Below are positions 1 through 10,658 of a stretch of DNA of 64,000 bases, one piece after another (the first letter of the stretch is position 1; each line of letters starts with the position of its first letter). The stretch spans positions 136,481,106-136,545,105 of the forward strand of contig NC_090447.1 of the NCBI RefSeq assembly GCF_031143425.1, written 5' to 3'. A program made the position numbers and the translations under genes. The notes beneath the pieces are model-generated. The model was not told where the DNA came from and ran no database searches. It worked only from the letters and a program-made list of their open reading frames with translations. Source of the DNA: Pleurodeles waltl. Lineage: Eukaryota > Chordata > Amphibia > Caudata > Salamandridae.

Positions 1-1319
1 CAGTGCGCCTGTCCTAATAAACATATATTACCCCAAAATGCCAGGACATTGTCATAAATGTACCATCATGACCGCACATATCATGGGAAAAACATTGACA
101 TGAAAGCTAGGATGTTATCCCAAATACACAGAAGGTGCAACTCCCTAAGCACCGTCTATTTGCACGGCCTTTCCATGAGGGGTTGTATCACAACATATCT
201 GGTAAAATGCAGGCACTCCTGTGCTCCTTTTAAGGGTAGGGGGATAAAGTCTGTAGGGTGCCAATCCTGCTGTGTGCCTACATCAAGAAATACGGCCCCC
301 AGAAGCTCAGCAGGGACGGGTCCTCCGACGAGTATTCCACTTCCCGTCCTGCCACTGAGGTTCCTGATGCTCCCCAAAGGTATGTGACCCAGGGAAAGCC
401 CTCCGTGGGCGTCCCACTTACAGCAGCAGCAAGACAGGGGGAAGGGGCCGCTGCCGATAAAAAATAGGGTCGGATTTTGTTTATGGAGGCTGTTCTCCTT
501 CTCCCAGGATAGCCTCCGGGCCAGCAGGGGTCTTCTCCCTCATGCCCAACTGGCAGGCATCCTCCTGCTGAGGGAACCTTAGATGTGCAGTCTGTGTTAC
601 CTGTCCAGGCCACGGCGGTGATGGGCTGCCAGAAAGCAGCTTTTGCAAATGCCCCAGGGCACTTTCAGGAGCGCGCCTCGGCTGGCAGCTCATAACAACT
701 CAACCGGGCCGCGGCGGTGATCATGCATCAGGGGACACAGATTCTCCTGCATGGAGGTGAAGACAGGCCTGTCAGCTGGGCGCTTGTCCTGAGCTCCTCA
801 GCCCTAATACATAAAGCGCTCTTTCCACACTGAAGGGGCACTACACTCACAGCACTTTCCTTTTGCAAGAGTAGAAATGGGCAGAACGTTCTTGCTGCGC
901 TGTGGTCCTACCCATTTGCAGCACTCTCCAGCGCTGGGAGACAAGGAAAGCTGCAGGGAAACATGGGCCTCAGCACACAGTCCCTGGAGACATAAAAAAT
1001 GGGTCACAGGGCGGTAGGGCCCAAGACAACAGGCCAGCACAAGGGAGTTCAGTCAGGCAGTTCCTCCTAGTGACTCAGCAGGTCACAGTTCAGCGGAACA
1101 GCAGCAGTCCAAGGCGATTCCTGGTGAGTCCCTCCAGCAGCATTCTGTGTCCAGTCCAGTGTCTCTTCTTGTGTCTCAGTATGGGGAAAAACACCTGTGC
1201 TTATACTCAGTTTTGTACAACACTTACAAAGAGGGGGAGAAGAGGTTCCAACCAGCTCCAACAGGTTCTAGGATTGCCATCTCTCTCCTCCAGCACAGGC
1301 TCCAAACATCAGTTAGGGG
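1..1319. other. Unassigned stretch with one unrecognised short ORF
   Basis: I recognise no transposon protein, LTR end or RNA gene here. A 69-codon plus-strand frame at 258-467 has protein-like composition (a KKYGPQKLS motif, then Ser/Pro/Ala-rich sequence) and ends with an in-frame stop. It overlaps two other frames of similar length, has no recognisable domain, and no splice or promoter context supports it. It could be a fragment of an element ORF. The rest is moderately GC-rich DNA. Confidence 0.3.
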
Positions 1320-2290
1320 TAAACTAGCCCCTTGTGTGAAGCCAGGGCACAGCCTTTACAAATGCAGATGTGCCCGCCTCCCCTTCTCTCAGCCTAGGAA
1401 GACCATTCAATATGCAGAGGCATCTCTGTGACACATCCACCCTCCCTGTGTACAGGCTTTCTGAAAAGTGTGCACAAAGCCCAGCTGTCACTCTGCCCCA
1501 GACGTGGATTGGAGTCAAGCTCCAAAACACCAGAGTCATAACCACAGAGAAATGCTCACTTTCTAGCAATGGCATTTCTATAATGGTAATAAAAAGTTGA
1601 ACTACACCAGCAAGCAGCATTTCTCACTACCTTTACAACAATACCAAACATGCCTACAGCCATCCCAAACATGCCTATCCTACCCCTCATAGATCAGACA
1701 ATACGCCCTAGTCATAAGTCATTCCAATGCAATCCTATATGCAAGGCAGTACTCGCAGCAGGGAGAAACTAAATAAGCTGTTTGTCACTCCCAGGACAGG
1801 CCACACAACCAGGCACATGTCCTGCCTTCTACATACACAGCACCCTGCCATAGGGCTAGCTAGGACCTATCTTAGGGGTGACTTATGCATTCAAAGGGGA
1901 GTTCCAGACCTGGCAAGTAAATTTAAATGCCAGATCCCTGTGGCAGTAAACCTATGGATTGCAGGCGTGAAACAGGTTTGAAAGGCTACTTCTGTGGGTG
2001 GCACAAGCATTGCTGCAGACCCACTAGTAGCATTTAATTTACAGGCCCTGGGTATCCTGATTCCACTGCACAAGGGACTGTTAAGGTAAATTAAGTGTGC
2101 CAATTAGGTGTACGCCAATCATACCAACTTTAGAGGGAGAGCACCTGGACTTTAGCACTGATCAGCAGTGAGAAAGTGCTCAGAGTCCTAGAGATAACAA
2201 CAAGAGGTCAGAAAAAATAGGAGTAAGAAGGCAAAAAGTTTGGGGATGACCATGCAAAATGGTCCAACACACATGTTTTGTGGCTATATC
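1320..2290 (-). repeat. LTR-family copy A (Ty3/gypsy-type LTR fragment, minus orientation)
   Basis: The reverse complement of this interval matches the plus strand of about 3590-4330 over most of its length. Shared landmarks, in order, are a CAACTTTTTGCCTTC block, an ACTCTG-CACTTT-CACTGCTG block, a CAGTGCTAAAGT block, an ATAAGTCACCC block, GGCAGGACATGT, and an AGAAATGCCA(C/T)T-AGAAAGTG(A/G)GCATTTCTC block. The same landmarks occur beside a gypsy internal region at 15983-17890, which identifies the family as LTR sequence. Ends are approximate and no target duplication was found. Confidence 0.6.
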
Positions 2291-3588
2291 ATTAGTTTCA
2301 TGTGCAGTGCCATATTAGTCAACTATGGTATGGATAGTTTTTGAGTGCTTTACTCCTAAAGAAGAGGGACATATTTGATTTTCCACAGATTTATTTTTCC
2401 TACTGTGCAAACTCCTTAGTCATTCTCTAGCTGTCACAGCAGGGATCATGGCCAACAAGTGGAACAATCCCCCATGTGGATTTGGATAAGTACCTCCTAT
2501 AAATCAATTCTATGGGGACTAAAATCACCTTCATCCAGAGCTGTAAATATGCTGTTATCTTCATCTAGAATCAGATAGCAGAAACCTCCAGAGTCCTGTC
2601 TTGAACACATTTAATACAATTTGGCCCACATGTTCCTCCAGTGATACTTGCAATCTCTTCAATACCATCTGCAAGGAACAGGTAAACAAATATGATTGGG
2701 TGGTGTCAGTACCTCTGTGCCTCCAGGAAAGTTTCAAACTGGCATAAAGTACAATAGCGTGCAGATGATTTACCAGGTGGAAGTCGCTCTCAGTCCTTCT
2801 ACCAGGCGATTGTTGAAATGATGTGTCCTCCACAATGTGTGCAGCATCCTTCTAAAATGGCTGAATTAAATATTTCTTAATTCTGACTTGGTAGAGGAAC
2901 ATTTTGTGAGCACTGTTTCTTATTTATCAATGCTTTTTCATTTTATAAGGAAAAAAATAGCAGTATTTGTTATCCCTGCTGGCACAGATAGGAGGAAGCG
3001 TGGAAGAAACAACCACTGAAAACATTTCTCAGAAACCTGAAGTCAGCATCAAGTGCAATTGAGATGCATATGGAGGCACTGCCCATGGTAGAGAAATGTG
3101 CCATATTAAAACTTGTACCCTACAATTACATAAAAATCACTTTGACTCTCTATTGACTACGGTCCTTCTGCTTTTTTTATTAAAGATATTTTCTTACTGC
3201 AAATTTCACCTCATGTGAAGTGGAATACTTTGTAATTTGTGAGTGCAGTGATTTTGAAATTCAAACATTCACCTTTAAATTATTCAAAATGTACAAAATT
3301 TAAATTTGTCATCCTATTTCACCAATATCATCTTGCTTGTCATAGTACCACCATATCAAAATTGTTTTGATTACTTTATATATTAAAAATACTGATATAC
3401 ACACTAGAAAAATGCACAAGTAGACTTAATTTAACACAAAAAGAAAGTTGTGTAAGCGCTCAAGCAAATGCAGCCACTGCCTCATTGAATGTGATAGCCA
3501 TGTAAATCAGCCAACAAAAAACACATATTTCTACCAAATATGGTCATTATAAATAAATAATCAATAAGATTAGCTTTAATGGATGAGC
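2291..3588. other. AT-rich unassigned spacer
   Basis: This stretch separates the two inverted LTR copies. It is AT-rich with scattered stops in every frame, and I see no protein motif, terminal repeat or tandem array. Confidence 0.5.
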
Positions 3589-3589
3589 C

Positions 3590-5435
3590 TGTGTTAGACC
3601 TGACAGCTTTGGGTGGTCATTCCCCAACTTTTTGCCTTCCTCCATCCATTTTTCTGACACTGTTTTTGCTGGTTTTAAGACTCTGCACACTTTACCACTG
3701 CTGTCCAGTGCTAAAGTGCATATGCTCTCTTGCCTAAACATGGTAACATTGGTGCCTACCCAACTGGCATATTAATTTATCTACATATAAGTCACCCTTA
3801 AGGTAGGCCATTGGTAACCCATAGGGCAGGGTGCTATGAAGGTAAAAGGCAGGACATGTACTTATGTGTTTTAAATGTCCTGGTAGTGAATAACTCATAA
3901 ATTAATTTTCCACTACTGTGAGGCCTGCTCCTCTCATAGACTAGCATTATAACTGCCCTTATATACATTTTAGGGGTAGATTCTGATCTAGAAGGAGAGG
4001 CCCTGTCATGTTTAGTATGGCCAGAATGATAATAGAAAATACTGCTTACTGGTGAAGTTGGATTGAATATTACTGTTTTAGAAATGCCACTTTTAGAAAG
4101 TGGGCATTTCTCTGCACCTACTTCCATCTGTGCCTTACAGCCTGTCTCCAATCCACGCCTGGTCTGTGCTGGTTGCTCCTCTTGTGCATTCCACCCACAC
4201 AGCCATAAACACAGGCCTGTCAATCATATCTGCATTCATCTGCATACATGAATGGGTTTCATTGGGCAGGAAGAGTGGAAGAGGTCTTCTTACATTTCAG
4301 TGGCCCTGTCCAGGCCTCACACAAAGGACTGAAAACCCTTACACAGGGATATTTGCAGACAGGGCTGGGCTGAAAGGGGAACTTGTGCACTTCAAAACCA
4401 CTCTTTGAAGTTTTCCCCCACTTCAAGGGCATTTTTGGTTATATAAACTGGGTCCCGTACCCCACCAAATCCGACACTTCTTGACCTACACCTGGATTCT
4501 GTCAGAGAGACTACCTGGCTCCCCAAAGGACTCATCTGCACTCCTTTGGTGAAGGACTGCTTTCCTGCTTGTTGCTCTGCTGCCTGATGCTCCTGATACT
4601 GCTGGAGGGACTTTGCCTTCCTACTAAAGTGCTCTCCAAGGGCTTGGATTGAACTTGCCTCCTGTTTCTGAAGTCTCAGTGCCAACAAAGACTTCACCTC
4701 TCCAGGAAATCCTCATACATCGGAAAGTCGATGCAACGCCCGCAGAAATTGATGCAATGCCTGCCTCATGGCTGGAAAATCAGTGCACCGCTGACCAGAA
4801 CAAAGCAACACTGGACCCACAACCGGAAATCGACACAGAAACCGCCTTGTGGCTGAAATTTCACTGCATCACCCACCGGATCGATGCCCCACCTTCTCCT
4901 TCTACCAGGGTGTCAAGGATTTTCAACGTATCATTCCTGGGTGTAAAAATATCACTGTATCACAGTAAGAAACCAAGGCTGAGCTCCTGAAATTCCAAAC
5001 ATCACCTTGCAGACCAGAAAAAAAAGATGCATTGTCTGTGTGTGACGAAAAATCCAATGCAGCACTTTATTTTTCCACACATCTCCTCCTTTGTAGTCCC
5101 CGTGCATTGATATTTCTGATGCATCCCAGGTTCTGTGTGATACAAAGATACAACCATTGATTCCTAAGGTTTGGGGCTATTTTAAACCTTTAAAAACTGA
5201 TATTTCAACTTGAGCTTATTGGATTTTTGTTGTTTTGACCTTATTTTATTCAGATACATACTATCTATTGTTCTAAACCTGTGTAGTGTATTTTTGTGTT
5301 TTTTTACCATGTTACTATATGAGCTATTGTACAAATACTTTACAGATTGCCTTCTAAGTTAAGCCTGTCTGCTCTGTGCCAAGCTACCAGGGGGTGAGCA
5401 CAGGATAATTTGGATTGTGTTGTGACTCAGAGGCC
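3590..5435 (+). repeat. LTR-family copy B (Ty3/gypsy-type LTR, plus orientation)
   Basis: The 5' two thirds are homologous to copy A in inverse orientation. The 3' third (about 5290-5420) contains a block with TTACAGATTGCCTTCTAAG, then TAAGCCTG and GCCAAGCTA. This block recurs, reverse-complemented, at 16085-16150 just inside the end of the gypsy LTR at 15983. Copy B is therefore close to a complete LTR of about 1.8 kb with no adjacent gag or pol, so it is probably a solo LTR or a truncated one. Exact TG...CA ends could not be fixed by eye. Confidence 0.6.
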
Positions 5436-5450
5436 CCAGGAGGTTTGGGA

Positions 5451-5505
5451 CTGCTGCCTTCCCTCAATGGCTAACATAAGGTCAGCCAATGAGGGAAGGC
5501 AGCAG
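5451..5505. repeat. Inverted repeat, 22-bp arms
   Basis: Arms at 5451-5472 and 5484-5505 are complementary at 21 of 22 positions around an 11-nt loop, with CTGCTGCCTTCCCTC in the left arm. It lies just after LTR copy B, in a GC-rich block (5440-5780) that also has a GGTTCGAA string near 5629. That string resembles a pol III B box, but no A box was found. It is probably part of a SINE or MITE that I cannot name. Confidence 0.5.
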
Positions 5506-6480
5506 CCCTAACTCATCACAGAGTGGGACCAGGTCAGTAAGACTGCTGGCCCGCCCCCACTCTGCGATGAGGTGTCACCGATTGACATTCAGTCCTGGGT
5601 GCTTAGGGCTGAAAACTGAAGTGCCTGGGTTCGAAGCAATCAGTGACATTCCACCACGTCAATAGGGGTGGGGCCTCCAGGCACCTTTGCTAGCTGATGA
5701 GGTCACGCCCACAGGGCTGTGACTTCTTCAGCCCAGCAAAAATCAGCTCAGACAGCCAGGAGTCTGTGCAAATAGCACATGTCTAGCTCCTGACTGCCTG
5801 ACATGAAAATGAACAGTGTCTGTCAGGCTGACCTTTGCATAGCATATAGCATAATTGCAAAACAAAGGATAAAGTCAAAATTCATCACTGTAGGGCCTGC
5901 CAAGTTCTTCATCTTTCTCATGCCAGCAAGTTGATGACGCCTGTTCAACTGCGAGAAAGACATATCCAACCTCACAGGAAAAGTATCTGTGTCAGGCTTT
6001 TGACGTCCAATCCTGACCCAGGTCTCGGAAATTCCCCTCGCTAATGAGCAGGGACACCTCTTTATAGCTTAAACAATCATGGAAAAAGCCTTCTGAAGGG
6101 CCCTCCCCTCTCAGATAGAAATATTCAAAATATGCTGGCTACTTTAGGTTAGAGTTGGAAGAAAAACTTTGAAAATTGGCCAACTTTTCAAGGCTCCACT
6201 TCCAAGGCCAACCTGTTCCCTGCACTGAAGAAGAACAGAAAATATGTGCTTCCTTATCATGCTATCGTGTTTGGTAAGAGAAAATACGAAGAACACAAGC
6301 TTAGTTTACCATGTGGAAAAACACAGCTCATCAGCAATGTCTCAAGTGCAATGTCTAAAGCCACGATAAAGCCAATAGGCAGCAAAACTGAATACAAAAT
6401 GTAATCTGTAACTAGTGAACACTGAACAACTAATATGCACAGTGGTGAAACACGAAGTCAGTGGTCAAACCTACCTATTT
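5506..6480. other. Unassigned, probably repeat-derived
   Basis: There is no protein-like frame. The first 300 bases are GC-rich and resemble a short interspersed element; the remainder is AT-rich. The left end of the Harbinger region should lie near 6480, but no terminal inverted repeat matching the right end (about 12745-12786) is visible. Confidence 0.4.
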
Positions 6481-6704
6481 TCACTACACCACCCTGACCC
6501 GAAGTGAAGGATGGGGGAGGGGCAGGGAATAGGTCAAGGGTGGCGAGGAAAAGCTTCTTAGGCACACTGGGGCGGGAAGAGGGTGAAGGTTTGGGAGTGG
6601 AGTAAGAGGGAGTGGTTGTAGGAGGTGTCTGTCTGCTGTGTTTGGGTGCAGGTTCATGGGCTATGGGCTGGATGCTGTTGTGAGGTGGATGGCTGTTGGG
6701 AGTC

Positions 6705-8640
6705 TTAGTGCTTGCGTTTGTGTACTTTGGGAGGAGGGGTCACAGACACAGTGGGAGAGGACACAGGGGACGTGTGCATGGATGTGTGGGTGGTGACTGC
6801 CAGTGAGGGTTGTGTTGTGAAAGGTGTGCTGGTGATGGAGGTAGTGGATGAGGATGTAGTGCATGTAGGTGTGAGTGGAGACGCTACTGGGAGGGCGGTG
6901 GACGATGAGGAGGAGGGGGACACAGTGAATACAGTGGATGTTGGTGTGTCTGCATCTGGATTGTGCTTGTGTGGGTGCCTGTGGGATGAAATGTGGTACT
7001 TGTGTTTGCCTGAGCCACTTCTGTGTGTTGATTTGTGTGCATGCAGGTCTGAAGGTGTGCTTGGTATAGGCTGGGGTTGAGGGGATTGGGACTGGATAGA
7101 GGAAGTTGGAGGGGGGAGGCTGGAGACAGGGACAATGGCTGCCATCAGAGCCTGGAATGCTCTCTGTTGGGCTGCCACGCCAGAGTGATTGCCCTCCAGG
7201 TATGCATTTGTTTGTTGCAAATGCCCTGATAGACCCTGGATGGCATTCAGTGTGGTTGACTTCCCAACAGAGAGGGATCTCAGGAGGTCAATACCCTCCT
7301 CACTGAGGGCAGCAGGGCTGACTGGGGCAGGGCCTGAGGTGCCTGGGGCTAAGGAGCTGCCCACCCTCCTAAGGAGCGGGCACAGGAAACTCGCTGAGGG
7401 ACTGCTGGGAGGGCGGTGCTGGTACCGGGGTGGGGGCTGTACCTGTAGTTGGGGTGGGCACAGACGTGTCCGCCACCACCAGGGAGCTTCCATCGGAGGA
7501 GTCGCTGTCGGTACTGTCCCCTCCTGTCTCCGCCGTGGTGCTCCCCTCCGTCCCACTGGTGCCCTCACCGTTGGTGGATTCGGCCTCCAGGCCCATGTGG
7601 GATGCAGCTCCCTCCATCGCTGGTGCCTCTGCTCCTCCGCCAGATGATGCTGATACACATAAGGACAGGGTGACAAAACAAAAGGGGGGGGGAGACAGAG
7701 GATACACTTGGTCAATGCCAGCAACAACACTACCGTTGGCGTACACAACTCACAGGGAACAGCCCTTTGCACTAGGCCATGCACTACCAGTTACAATGCT
7801 AGTCACCAGGCCAGAGGGTACAATGCCTAACGCCATTAGCTGCACACCTGAAACCCACAGGACCCTGCCCAGTAGTAGATGCCCACTATTGGGGTTGAAG
7901 TGCATCTGAGCTTGCCCATCATGGAACCTACCCTGCCATGTTCGCCCTGGCCTAGGGGCACCCACAGCCCACATCCCCCACCCAGGTAATACCTTAACGC
8001 ATGCAAAGTCATGATTTTGAATCTGTACTCACCCCCTTGTGGCTGCTGCGATGCCTTCAAGCGCCCATTCAACTCCGAATAGGCCACCGCCAGGATGCGG
8101 AAAATCAGGGGGGTCAGGGTACGACGGGCACCTCTTCCTTGTTGGGAGGCCAGCCCCAGCTGGGCGTCCTCCGTCTTCCTTGCCCAGCTGTGCAGTTCCT
8201 CCCACTATTTATGCCAGTGGGTGCTCCCCCTGTCAAAGACCCCCAGGGTCCGCACCTCCTTGGCGATGGCACAGCAAATACCCTTTTCCTGATGGGCGCT
8301 GACCTGCAGAAAAAGATACAGCAGAAAAGGTAGTATTAATACAGTCTGGACTGTTATTCTCATGGCCCACCATATCCCTCCCATTCCCTTATGCACATAC
8401 AGTGACCACCATACATTCAGCACTCTGACCAGGACCCCTCAGCCCCCCTCTACATGAGGCTTACACACACAGCACTCCATACATTCATGCCCCACGCATC
8501 ATGCTCACAATGTACTCACCTGTTGGTCTGGAGGACCATAAAGAAAACTGTACTGGGGTAGGACCCCATCCACTAGTCTCTCCAACTCCTCGGAAGTGAA
8601 GGCAGGGGCCCCTTTCCCCAGACACTCGAGTCAAGGTCAC
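6705..8640 (-). pseudogene. Harbinger Myb/SANT-like DNA-binding protein, copy A (three exons, broken)
   Basis: Exon 1 (about 8634-8520) encodes the first Myb helix (FTSEELERLVDGVLPQY) and ends at a GTGAGT donor. Exon 2 (8303-8033) follows a pyrimidine-rich tract ending CTGCAG. It encodes VSAHQEKGI..AIAKEVRTLGV and a W-E-E-L helix, ending in another GTGAGT donor. Exon 3 (7649-6705) is a long Ser/Thr/Pro-rich tail ending in a basic KRKH before TAA at 6705-6707. All three exons join in phase. Lesions: no ATG in frame at the expected start, an in-frame TAG early in exon 2 just before the WEEL helix, and a frameshift near 7375 in exon 3. The tail has low-complexity Thr/Ser runs typical of these proteins. 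Family role: recognises element ends and partners the HARBI1 transposase. It is divergent (head to head) with HARBI1. Confidence 0.72.
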
Positions 8641-9094
8641 TTCCACACACAGGTCATAGCAGTACTTGCAGTGTAGGTCCTCTCCTGTTGAAGGTCAGGT
8701 AGCAAGTGAGTGAACAGATAGAAAATGGCGGTCTCGTCCGCGGCGGTATGTACTGTCACGGCCGGCATACATCACCATTGGCTCCTGGAACCCGTAGGCT
8801 TCAATGATAGCCAATGTGGTGTTGCACGGTGGTCGTCGACCGCCTCCCGCAACGGTGCACAACGCCAGCGGAATTACCTCATTTCCACTTGTCCCTACTC
8901 ACATGTCAGACGGCCGTTATTTCAGGGGGGTACGGGCCATGGCTCCTTAATGTGTCACAGCAGACATAGGCACATCAATGGACCTACACATTCACATACT
9001 GTTTCTGTAAAAAACGAAAAGGATATTAATCTGAGTATATGTTTGAATATGACCATTTGCTCACCGTTTTCACCATAGAGTTCAACCGCTGAGG
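8641..9094. promoter_or_regulatory. Shared 5' region between divergent Myb-A and HARBI1
   Basis: This 450-bp interval separates two genes that point away from each other. It is GC-rich around 8725-8880, with several CG dinucleotides and GGCGG/CCGCC strings, and turns AT-rich toward the HARBI1 ATG. A bidirectional promoter is the natural reading, but no TATA box or initiator can be assigned with certainty. Confidence 0.4.
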
Positions 9095-10166
9095 ATGAAT
9101 AGGAGATGGAGACATACCCCTGTGTACAGACCCCTGGTGGACCTGGCGACAATGGAGAACAGGCACATTATCCTAACCTACAGACTTGATGGGGCCACAA
9201 TCCAAGACCTGTGTGCCCAATTGGAGCCAGACCTGATTTCAGCTATCCGCCACCCCACAGATATCCCCCCTCTAGTGCAGGTCCTGTCAGTGCTCCATTT
9301 CTTGGCAAGTGGTTCCTTCCAAGCAACAGTGGCCATGGCATCAGGGATGTCACAGCCTATGTTCTCAAGCGTGCTGACCAGAGTGTTGTCTGCCCTGATG
9401 AAACACATGCGCTGCTACATCGTATACCCCCCAGGTGGAGTATTTGGCCACAGTGAAGGCTGCCTTCTATTCAATGGGACATATCCCCAACATAATTGCT
9501 GCTATTGATGGTACACATATTGCCTTTGTCCCCCCCTGGAGAAATGAACAGGTGTTCAGAAGTTTAAAGAGCTCTCTGAATGTGCAGATGGTGTGTTTGG
9601 TGGACCAGTACTTCTCCCATGTCAATGCAAAGTATCCTGGCTCTGTGCATGATGCCTTTATCTTGAGGAATAGCAGCATCCCATATGTGATGTCTCAACT
9701 CCAGAGGCACCAGGTGTGGCTAATAGGTGAGCCCATGGTCCCCACACAGTTGATGTAGGTATATGGGTGTGGGGTTGGCCCAAAGGGTGAGTGTCTGGCT
9801 AACAGGTATCCCTCGATATTTGCAGGTGACTCTGGTTACCCCAACCTTTCATGGCTACTGACCCCAGTGAGGACTGCCAGGACAAGGGCAGAGGAACGTT
9901 ACAATGAGGCACATGGGCGAACAAGGAGGATCATTGAGAGAACCTTTGGCCTCCTGAAGGCCAGATTCAGGTGCCTCTATCTGAAGGGTGGATCCCTGTA
10001 CTACTCACCCAAGAAGGTGTGCCAGATCATCGTTGCATGATGCATGTTGCACAACCTGGCCTTGAGACGTCAGGTGCCTTTTCTGCAGGAGGATGAGGCT
10101 GGAGACAGTGACAAAGAGGAGGCAGAGGAAGAGGATGTGGACAAGAGAACTACTATAATTCAATAG
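9095..10166 (+). pseudogene. HARBI1-like: HARBI1-type PIF/Harbinger transposase (two exons, near-intact)
   Basis: Exon 1 starts at ATG 9095 and ends at 9726; the intron (9727-9825) has a GTGAGC donor and a TTTGCAG acceptor; exon 2 runs 9826-10166. The joined frame reads WLIG|DSGY across the splice. Catalytic residues of the DDE/RNase H-like nuclease are visible: Asp in AAIDGTH at 9507-9509, Asp in GDSGYP at 9828-9830 and Glu in IIERTFG at 9936-9938. The N-terminal part holds a helix-turn-helix-like segment (LHFLASGSFQATVA). An acidic tail (DKEEAEEEDVDK) precedes TAG at 10164-10166. Two lesions are seen: a 1-nt frameshift in the C run near 9430, and TGA at 10038-10040 just before CMLHNLA. Length is close to the family norm of about 350 residues. 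It excises and inserts Harbinger DNA, acting with the Myb-like partner. Confidence 0.88.
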
Positions 10167-10658
10167 TACTTCCTGTGACACACAGGTAGGACACTGTAAC
10201 TTCACCTTCCATTGCAGTTTTGTGTTGGACATTTTACATGGCAGCCTGATTTTCTGATTTCTATGGACACTTACTGTGCCCTTTGGCATCTCCATTTTCA
10301 GATATCTGTGCCCCACTCTGGCTCCTGGTGTGTTTACTGCTGCCCACTACAGGTCATACCTATGTATATGTAACTGTACATTTGATTTGGAATGTTTACA
10401 GCGTGTTATACTAATACATATTTCAATCAATTGACAGACTCTTTACTTGTATTAGTTCCAAGGGTGTTTATTTCTGTGATAAGAAGTGTAGGTGGTATTG
10501 CAATGGGCTGGGTTGATGGTGGAGGAATGTACAGGGTAAAGTTCCAGTAAATTTGTGTCACAGGTGCATTGTCCAAGGGGGCATAGGAAGTGGAGCTATG
10601 GAAGTTCAAGGTGGACAGGGTAACAGAGTGAGACACAAGGGTGACATTCAGGGGAGTC
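10167..10658. other. 3' intergenic region between convergent HARBI1 and Myb-B
   Basis: The two genes end tail to tail here. The stretch is mostly AT-rich and holds no open frame with recognisable content. An AATAAA-like signal could not be assigned with confidence for either strand. Confidence 0.4.

Noticed and set aside
5600..5660. GGTTCGAA string suggesting a tRNA or tRNA-derived SINE
   Set aside because: No A box, cloverleaf or tRNA-length structure could be built around it.
6712..7080. 122-codon plus-strand frame across the Harbinger Myb-A tail
   Set aside because: It is the antisense of exon 3 of Myb-A; its Val/Gly-rich content mirrors the Ser/Thr/Pro-rich tail on the minus strand.
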